NCBI GenBank assembly: GCA_013368315.1 | Contig: JAACJM010000004.1 | Span: 1,231,518 to 1,295,517, forward strand | Direction: 5' to 3' | DNA: 64,000 nt | DNA from: Tetrapyrgos nigripes | Lineage: Eukaryota; Basidiomycota; Agaricomycetes; Agaricales; Campanellaceae | In this document: piece after piece, positions 57,894 to 64,000 of the stretch | Position numbering within the stretch: position 1 is the stretch's first letter | Layout of the letters: every line of letters begins with the position of its first letter | Position numbers and translations under genes: made by a program | The notes under the pieces: model-generated | Told to the model about the DNA's origin: nothing | The model's input: only the letters and a program-made list of their open reading frames with translations | Databases searched by the model: none

Positions 57894-58326
57894 TCAATCG
57901 CAAGTTCCAGTAGGGAGTCCTCCTGGTCCTGGTCCGGGACATTGACCCTAACGATTTGAACAGCAGCGAAGTTATCAGTGAGGATTAGTACGTCATAATC
58001 ACAGATAGTGGTTCCTCACGATTCCGTTGTCATCAAGATTGGTACATGAGTTGAATGGAATGCAGAATTTTACGGCAGGCTAGTTGAAGCGCATTTTCTA
58101 GATTGACAGACGTTTCCAAACATAATAAAATGCCTTACCACAGAGCAACACACCTACATATAAAAGAATTTCAGCACCGGTCAACCTGGTAAAACTTTTC
58201 TTGTTCACGTACTTCACTTCCAGGACAATCATCGAAGGTGTTGCAGAACTGGGCAGCGGATTGACCGATTGCTGTGATCAACATGACTGTGACTGCGACG
58301 AAGATTCTGTTGAGCTTGAGTTGCAT
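57894..58326 (-). CDS. Small secreted cysteine-rich protein, 80 aa
   Basis: Four exons assembled by hand: 58326-58213, 58153-58139 (15 nt), 58079-58020 and 57947-57894, all GT-AG and all phase 0, with introns of 59, 59 and 72 nt. The product starts with a signal peptide (MQLKLNRIFVAVTVMLITAI, cleavage likely after GQSAAQ) and a mature part of about 54 residues. Eight cysteines are spaced C-x5-C-x5-CC-x7-C-x5-C-x10-C-x12-C. The end is Gly/Pro-rich before GTCD and TGA. A TATA-like TATTTAAATA lies about 110 bp upstream of the ATG. The first six cysteines fit the knottin-type C-C-CC-C-C order; it is not a hydrophobin, which has two CC pairs. Function unknown; small secreted proteins of this kind act in fungal-host or fungal-fungal contact. 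Confidence 0.65.
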
Positions 58327-58479
58327 GATTGATGCAGAGAACGAGAGCTTTGAGATTGATTATCCTGAGAGAGGATGTCCGACGTCGAGGAAACTCGAGT
58401 TGGGAGTGGGTATCATTTGTGGACTTATTTAAATACCTTTTCCGAAACTTGCATGTGTTCCCTTCTGGCCATGGGTGTA

Positions 58480-58496
58480 GATAGATAGATAGATAT
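58480..58496. repeat. (GATA)n microsatellite
   Basis: Four to five tandem AGAT units upstream of the small secreted protein gene. Confidence 0.7.
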
Positions 58497-58765
58497 ACAC
58501 GGTATGATCGTCTACATACATACCTGGTGTATATTCTGTATAGCCCGCCATGGCATGCATCTACTCCAAACCTCCAATCAGCAAAATCGAGCACGTAACC
58601 ATTATGACGGTAGTTCCACGGTGGGTGATTGTCAGATCAGAGACTTGCGGCGCCATTTGACATCTGGAGAAAAATAGCTTGAAGGTTAGGTTTCGAAGCG
58701 AATGGACCCATCCTGAGCGCACACGGATGACTAGGGACGAGAAAAAGTAGCAGCTAAAGTTATTT

Positions 58766-58950
58766 TGATCAGGTCATGTTCCTGGCTAAATCCAGAAAAG
58801 GCTTTCCGATGACATAGAAGTTGAAGCTTCGGCGGGTAATACACTCCTCCTAAGTTACATTGATCAAGTCATGTTCCTGGCTGAACCCAGAAAAGGCTTT
58901 CCGATGACATAGAAATTGAAGCTTCAGCGGGTAATACACTCCTCCTCCTC
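58766..58950. repeat. Tandem duplication, 95-bp period
   Basis: Two copies starting TGATCAGGTCATGTTCCTGG (58766) and TGATCAAGTCATGTTCCTGG (58861) share about 86 bp with few substitutions, ending in a CTC repeat that is longer in the second copy. No coding potential seen. Confidence 0.9.
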
Positions 58951-60640
58951 CTGGTTGTTCTTTCCATCGTCAGACTCAAGGGGAATCCGGACAAATAGTG
59001 GGTAGCACTTCCAGTGCCTTGAGAAGATGGACATGAGCGCAGTTTCACAAAATTCATTGGAATGACAAATATAGGATTCGTTTTTTTAAAAGTTCATGTC
59101 CAAAGATCAGAGTATGGGGCTGGGAGCTGAGCCCTGAGCCCTGAACTTCTAGTAAGAGCTCTGGGACCTTCGGTCCGATTAGATTGACCATTCTCTGAGA
59201 AGTACACGTCTTCACTCTTTGGCTGTCCGGCTTTTGGTTTCAAGATCACCCAGCTCGCAGATAACGCTGACAGAGGAACGTGGAGACCGAAGTCAAAGTA
59301 GGCAACTCTGATCACATATCGTCAGTTCGCATACAGCGAAGCCTCGTATTTCATGATCAAACTCCTTCGAAAGTCCGCAGATTTTACCCTCGCTCTAAAC
59401 GTCCAACCTTCGATCCCTCTGAGCCTCAGCCCAGAGGGATAAGGTTATGCTCTAAAGTCGCATTTGACGATGTCTGTTAAGGTGCGTTTTGATTAGTTAT
59501 CGGCAAGTATATACGTACCTGACATGGTGAACTCATAGGGCGGACTTTGGGTACTTCAGCTGAGGAAAAATCGTTTACGAGTCCTATTTATAGGACGAGT
59601 CTTATTGTGAGGTCAAATGGTCGCACTTATCGCATCCTGGGAAAACATATCTTATTTTTTAAGACGGCAGACTCGGCACCAAAATACCTTCTCCGCAAAT
59701 TCTCCGTCGAGTGACCAGAGCCTAGGATCTCTTCAGAGTCGATCGTTCAATTGATTTTGTGCAAGAGGATGAGGACTCGTACCTGCCGCTGTATACAGCG
59801 GCCTGCACTAGCATATTTATCGTAGTAGTACTCTTCCCTAGTTGTCGTTAATATTGAATTGAAGTTCCACGCCACAATCTGCCTAGGAGGTTCTCAACTC
59901 ATCGCAGCTCACTACATTAGTACATACACATGCGACTCATTTTTCTGATCACAAGACAAAACCCGTCTCCCGAATTTACATCGGTGACTGACTAGGACAG
60001 TGACTGTTAGTAAGAGGGAAGGTCGATGAAAATGTTTTTCAGTGGGAGTGGTGGCATGAGTTCTAGTAAAAGCTTGTAATGCGACGTGAATTACGACTGT
60101 TTTCCGTGTCTTTCCTCAGCAATGCGTCGGCCGAACTGCGAATTGGCAAAGACTTGGACCTTGGACCCTGCATCACCTGATCGACCTACATCAAAACTTA
60201 GAGTCATCAGCAGCACTAGCATTTACGAGTAAATTTATAGAATGAAAATATACGCACGACAAATTATGTAGACCTATGAACGACGTCAAGCCTGGCATCT
60301 AGGCCGACCCTAAGGCATAAGCGTGCACGTACAAGTTAGTCTTTTGGCAAATCTTGGGCCGCCAAACTTGGGCCCAACTATGGGCGAAATAGTGTATCAA
60401 AAATCGGTTTTTAGAAAGGTCCATTTTCGTGACAGGGGCTTGGGAAAACACTGAAAATATCTGGGCAGGTTCCAAGACCCAGGGCCTCAAACGAGTCAGT
60501 GAATTTCAATCAGGTTCATGATTTTTTAACAGTTGCTTGGGTCTCAAGCTAGATAGGTCATTGCAATTGAGACTGGTGTACTTGACATAGAGTCAAATGG
60601 TTCTTAACAGGTCAGGATTTCCAACAAGTTGGGATTTTCA
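58951..60640. other. Gene-poor stretch, nothing supported
   Basis: Short open frames on both strands at 59094-59480 and 60299-60490 have no recognisable domain or splice partners. Confidence 0.35.
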
Positions 60641-60645
60641 GCAGG

Positions 60646-60764
60646 TGTAACGGTTCGTTACTCCATATATAGCGCCTGCGACGGTATTCACACGTACCGA
60701 ATTTTGTGGCCTTTTGGTCCAGTTGGAGGTTGGGTCTCATCGCAGGCTGACCTAATCCTTTACA
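60646..60764 (+). repeat. 5' LTR of the TRIM-like element
   Basis: 119 bp. Begins with a hairpin GTAACG-GTT-CGTTAC. Differs from its partner by three transitions (GCGCCTGCGACGG versus GCGTCTGTGACAG) and no indel. Confidence 0.85.
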
Positions 60765-61229
60765 GAATATTCGGTACACAGCGGTCGTTGGTTTCGATTC
60801 CCGGGAGCACCCATTTCGGGCCCGTGGATTCTGCCCTTCATTCGAATTGACGGCTGAGGATTGAGACTGGCGTGGGAAACCAGAATCGATTCGGGGTCTT
60901 CTATATAAGGACATTCTTCCGGACTGGGGAAAGATGCCACTGCTTCGCATGGCAATTTACGAGGCCTGTAGTAGCACATCGTAGGGTGAAGGTGAAAGGA
61001 CTTATGAAAATCCGATGCGACTTGGGCTATGTCATTGTTTGTTCATGGTTGACGACAGCTTGGGTCGGATCAAAAAGCCGACGGCATCCTCGTTCGGTTG
61101 TCGGCATCATAGAGACTGGCCAATAGAAATTGCAGGCGTGGAAAAGTTGCGAAGACGACATAAGTTAACTCGGCTAAAGGCCTCGTAACCTGAGAGACCC
61201 GGGAGGAGATTGCCTCGAAGGGGAGATAA

Positions 61230-61348
61230 TGTAACGGTTCGTTACTCCATATATAGCGTCTGTGACAGTATTCACACGTACCGAATTTTGTGGCCTTTTG
61301 GTCCAGTTGGAGGTTGGGTCTCATCGCAGGCTGACCTAATCCTTTACA
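61230..61348 (+). repeat. 3' LTR of the TRIM-like element
   Basis: 119 bp, directly preceded by the polypurine tract and followed by the GCAGG duplication. Confidence 0.85.
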
Positions 61349-61686
61349 GCAGGTCCCGATTTCAACAGGTCAGGATTTTTTGACAGGTTCAATTTCCCAC
61401 CAGGTTACCCCTCAGGAAGGTTGAGTACATGACTGCAGGTGGCACAGGTCATGATCAGTATATAATTTTTGTGATGATTTTGTGAAGTCATAGCTTTATT
61501 TGCATATTATTTTTGAGCTTTGAGCTTCTGGGGCCATGATTGCAGAAGTTACGGTCCCCTTCAAGATTCAAGACTAAGATACATTCACTATCTTCATGGA
61601 ATATAGAGACCTATTGTGATGACCATTTGTTTGCGCTGTGCCTCGCAGTCCAGTGAACCCAGCCTAGCCCACTCACTCTCTTCACG

Positions 61687-62936
61687 CTACCTTGATGTCC
61701 ACTGTTGTCTCCGTGTGGATCTGATCAGGATGGGTGATATCACGGATGTTGCTGAACTTGGGAGTTGGCTCCAGAGGAATATTGTCAATACGAGTTGTAC
61801 TTCCAGAGGCAGGCACTGCCCAAGATCGACCGTAGCACGATTCGCAGAGTAGGTATCAGTGCTTGTCCAAGCCCTCCTTCTGGAAACTCTGGCAATGATC
61901 AGGAGAGGTGCTATGATCTAAGTGGTATTTCAGCTGACTGCTGCAGAGGATACACACGAAATAAGTCAATGTACCTGAGTTTGCGAAAGGATAGGCAAGA
62001 AGATAGCAGAAGCACTATTTCCAGCAGCGTAGGTCCGATAAATAGCACCGAAAATACTGCATATAGTGCAGAGCTTTCCACCAACATGGCGACGATGGGC
62101 ATGTAGGGAAGGTTGTTTGAGTCAGGGAGGGATTGTACGGCTCCTAATCTCCGTTGGTGGATTATCAAACGGGAGGAGATTAAGAGTGTCAGTAGGACGT
62201 TGAGTGTGGTGGCGAGGGAGAAGTAGGGAAGACCAAAATCCACAGCCTCTTCCGTGAAGAGAGTGGCGGTTGGGACTGAAAGCTGATAGAGATACATCGC
62301 TCCCATCGCTTTAGGTGGAAGTAAGCCAGTGGGTCAAGGCACTTGGGGCCTTAATGGAGAACCACTCACCAAGATCTGCCAGGTACAACAGGACGGGAAG
62401 AAACAGCACCCAGGCCTTTTCTTGCCAGATGATTCTGCACCGGAAAAGCTACATAGGACTATTTCAGTAACATGCTCACTCGCAAAGAGATTCGAATCAC
62501 GTACTAGCAATGCGTCCGCAAGCCAGTTGGCAATGATAAACGTTGCATTTGGCGTAAGTGCAACAGGCAGTAGAATACACCGAGAGCTCATAGGCTTCAG
62601 GACCGCCAGGAAAAATCTCGGTGATCGATGAAAGCTAGCTGCATGAGATGAACGTTCATCGCCATGAAGACAGTTCCAAGTCCAAATAGCACCAAGGTGT
62701 ACAGTGCAAGATAGTAGTTACGATTACTAGACATGTTGGTGCGTTTGGACCGCAAGAGCAAAATCATGCATCTGAAGAACAAATAATGCTGAAGCCTGCA
62801 GGTAGATTATTAGACATAGACATACAGCTGTATGAAACGGAGAAGGGCTCACCGAAGAATATTTCTGAAATATGGTACCAGCAAAATCGCAATGTTCAAG
62901 GAAGAGTAGTTCTGCTGGTTCAGAGGAGTCTGCCAT
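61687..62936 (-). CDS. Basidiomycete 7-TM protein of unknown function, two apparent frameshifts
   Basis: Belongs to a large family of short serpentine proteins common in Agaricomycetes. ATG 62936 gives MADSSEPAELLFLEHCDFAG; splicing to HYLFFRCMILLLRSKRTN and RNYYLALYTLVLFGLGTVFM follows. PGGPEAYELSVYST must shift one base near 62565 to join PVALTPNATFIIANWLADAL. Then CRIIWQEKAWVLFLPVLLY, FGLPYFSLATTLNVLLTLLI and MPIVAMLVESSALYAVFSVL, with a second shift near 62040 needed to reach TYAAGNSASAIFLPILSQTQ and IIAPLLIIARVSRRRAW. Stop at 61687-61689. Either a decaying gene in the repeat-rich zone or sequence errors. Function of the family is unknown. Confidence 0.65.
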
Positions 62937-63869
62937 AGCTGCTGAGGCTCCAAGCACTACCTCGAGGACTTATAAGTGCTGAAACTGATGAAAAAATACT
63001 TGAGTACTGGAGGAAAGCTATGAATCATCAATTTTGGAAATGATCTGAGGGATAGCCCTCGCCATCCGTACCTAGTTAGATAGCTACGGTGTTCCTGAGA
63101 ATAGCTATCTTTATACTACCTCTCGTACGGAATTCAGGCTTCTAGCTGGCTCCTCCTGCACTCAGCATGGAAGTAGCCGGCGGTTCAAGTTGAACGCGTA
63201 CCGCAGATGACTCTAGATGCAGTACCTCTGTTAAGGTTTGAACGAGGAAATGTGGGTCACCGCTGCGCGTGGCACGAGAAGAGGCCCAAATTTAGTGATT
63301 GGAATTGCCACCAGGTGGCCCTAATGAGCATAGCCACAGGCAGAAACGATGTGTGTAAGAACGACCCTTAAAAGGGCTCGTAACTTCTGAAGGTTGCTTC
63401 TCTTTGCCCTGAGATAAGAGTGAAATGACAAAGCCTAGCCTGAACGGGTTAGAAGACCTGGGATAGCGCTTGTAGCACATTCCCTTCGTCAAGTTCAATT
63501 CGCATGACGCCGAAAATACCAAAATATCCGCTCGCGGATGGGTGTACGAAATGGAGATACATTCGTAGTCTACATAGAAGTCCAAATAGATTATGTGTCA
63601 GTAAGCTAGATATATGAATAGAAAGTTGATATGTTCGGACGCCTTTCGGTACATTTGTTTGGTGAACTATCAAATCTCTTGAAAGAACTTCAAATAGAGC
63701 TTAAATCGGGACTCTGGACATGATTAAGGATATTCTTCAAAATACACCATGTCTGGATTTCTGATAAGAGTGCCTATAATAGTAGAAGGAACAACTATTT
63801 AGATTCAATCTGTTATCCACGATATCGACTTGCACAAATTTGACTAAGGACTACATGAAACAGGCCCAT
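62937..63869. other. Intergenic, nothing supported
   Basis: Upstream region of the 7-TM gene plus unannotated sequence. A 97-codon minus frame at 63292-63585 has no recognisable domain. Confidence 0.35.
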
Positions 63870-64000
63870 CTATGTTGGAACACAAGTAACTGCGACGGGT
63901 CTGTCATTGTAACCCGTCTCACGAAGATCAAAGATGATGTCTCCTGAGTCCACGATGAGACTGTCGTCCGAACAGTCTGGGGTCCTGGTTATCGAAATTC
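63870..64000 (-). CDS. Possible C-terminus of a gene cut by the right edge
   Basis: The minus-strand frame entering at the edge reads TRTPDCSDDSLIVDSGDIIF then DLRETGYNDRPVAVTCVPT and stops at 63870-63872. Composition looks coding, but 40 residues are too few for a family call. Confidence 0.3.
   Translation of the reverse strand, partial: ISITRTPDCSDDSLIVDSGDIIFDLRETGYNDRPVAVTCVPT

Larger units (their letters stand above)
60646..61348 (+). mobile_element. TRIM-like miniature LTR element, 703 bp, with GCAGG target duplication
   Basis: Two 119-bp direct repeats (60646-60764 and 61230-61348) start TGTAA and end TTACA, the usual retroviral TG...CA ends. GCAGG flanks both sides (60641-60645 and 61349-61353). 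A purine-rich GAAGGGGAGATAA precedes the second repeat and would be the polypurine tract, fixing the plus-strand orientation. The interior of 465 bp has no gag or pol coding capacity. Each LTR has a TATA-like CATATATAG. The element must have been moved by enzymes of another, probably Metaviridae-type, element. Confidence 0.85.

Noticed and set aside
58766..58950. CRISPR-like repeat array
   Set aside because: Only two units without spacers; a plain tandem duplication in a eukaryotic genome.
59094..59480. Overlapping open frames on both strands suggesting a gene
   Set aside because: No domain and no consistent intron pattern; likely chance.
60788..60815. A functional tRNA gene
   Set aside because: Only a T-arm/acceptor-like part is present; no A box, D-arm or anticodon arm upstream.

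Overview
The window reads as nuclear DNA of a filamentous basidiomycete, most likely an Agaricomycete. Evidence: short spliceosomal introns (about 48-75 nt, GT-AG with a few probable GC-AG), many exons per gene, very short intergenic gaps, and families typical of that group (a Hook-type endosome adaptor, a multi-exon P450, a short 7-TM family common in Agaricomycetes, a Ty1/copia element). There was no database search. Identities come from motifs and spliced translations read by eye, so some exon edges are approximate.

Positions 1-45,143 are a gene-dense housekeeping block of 21 genes: an MFS drug-transporter-like gene cut by the left edge, COQ1-like prenyltransferase, a SUR7/PalI protein, a CCDC9-like RGG protein, an omega-amidase, an SH3 single-pass membrane protein, APN2, an EI24/RRT8-like membrane protein, a second SUR7/PalI protein, a Hook protein, MOD5-like tRNA isopentenyltransferase, a P450, ketopantoate reductase, an ADP-sugar-type NUDIX hydrolase, SDA1, a PhoD phosphatase, PNKP, SKI3, COX17, DBP4 and a prolyl-oligopeptidase-like hydrolase. 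From APN2 to the last of these, 15 genes in a row alternate strand, giving head-to-head pairs as little as 57 bp apart and tail-to-tail pairs as little as 49 bp apart. Five of the short divergent promoters carry an ACGCG core. Themes that recur are DNA end repair (APN2, PNKP), ribosome biogenesis (SDA1, DBP4), RNA turnover and modification (SKI3, MOD5) and mitochondrial function (COQ1, COX17).

Positions 45,600-64,000 are gene-poor. They hold an 8.1-kb Ty1/copia retrotransposon on the minus strand with near-identical 396/400-bp LTRs but a broken coding region, a 703-bp TRIM-like miniature LTR element with 119-bp LTRs and a GCAGG target duplication, a 95-bp-period tandem duplication, a four-exon gene for an 80-residue secreted protein with eight cysteines, a frameshifted 7-TM gene, and a possible C-terminus cut by the right edge.

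Several conserved genes (COQ1, the CCDC9-like gene, SKI3, DBP4) and both the copia and 7-TM genes show single-base reading-frame breaks. The two copia LTRs differ by more indels than substitutions. Residual indel errors in the sequence are a serious possibility and should be settled before any gene is called a pseudogene.
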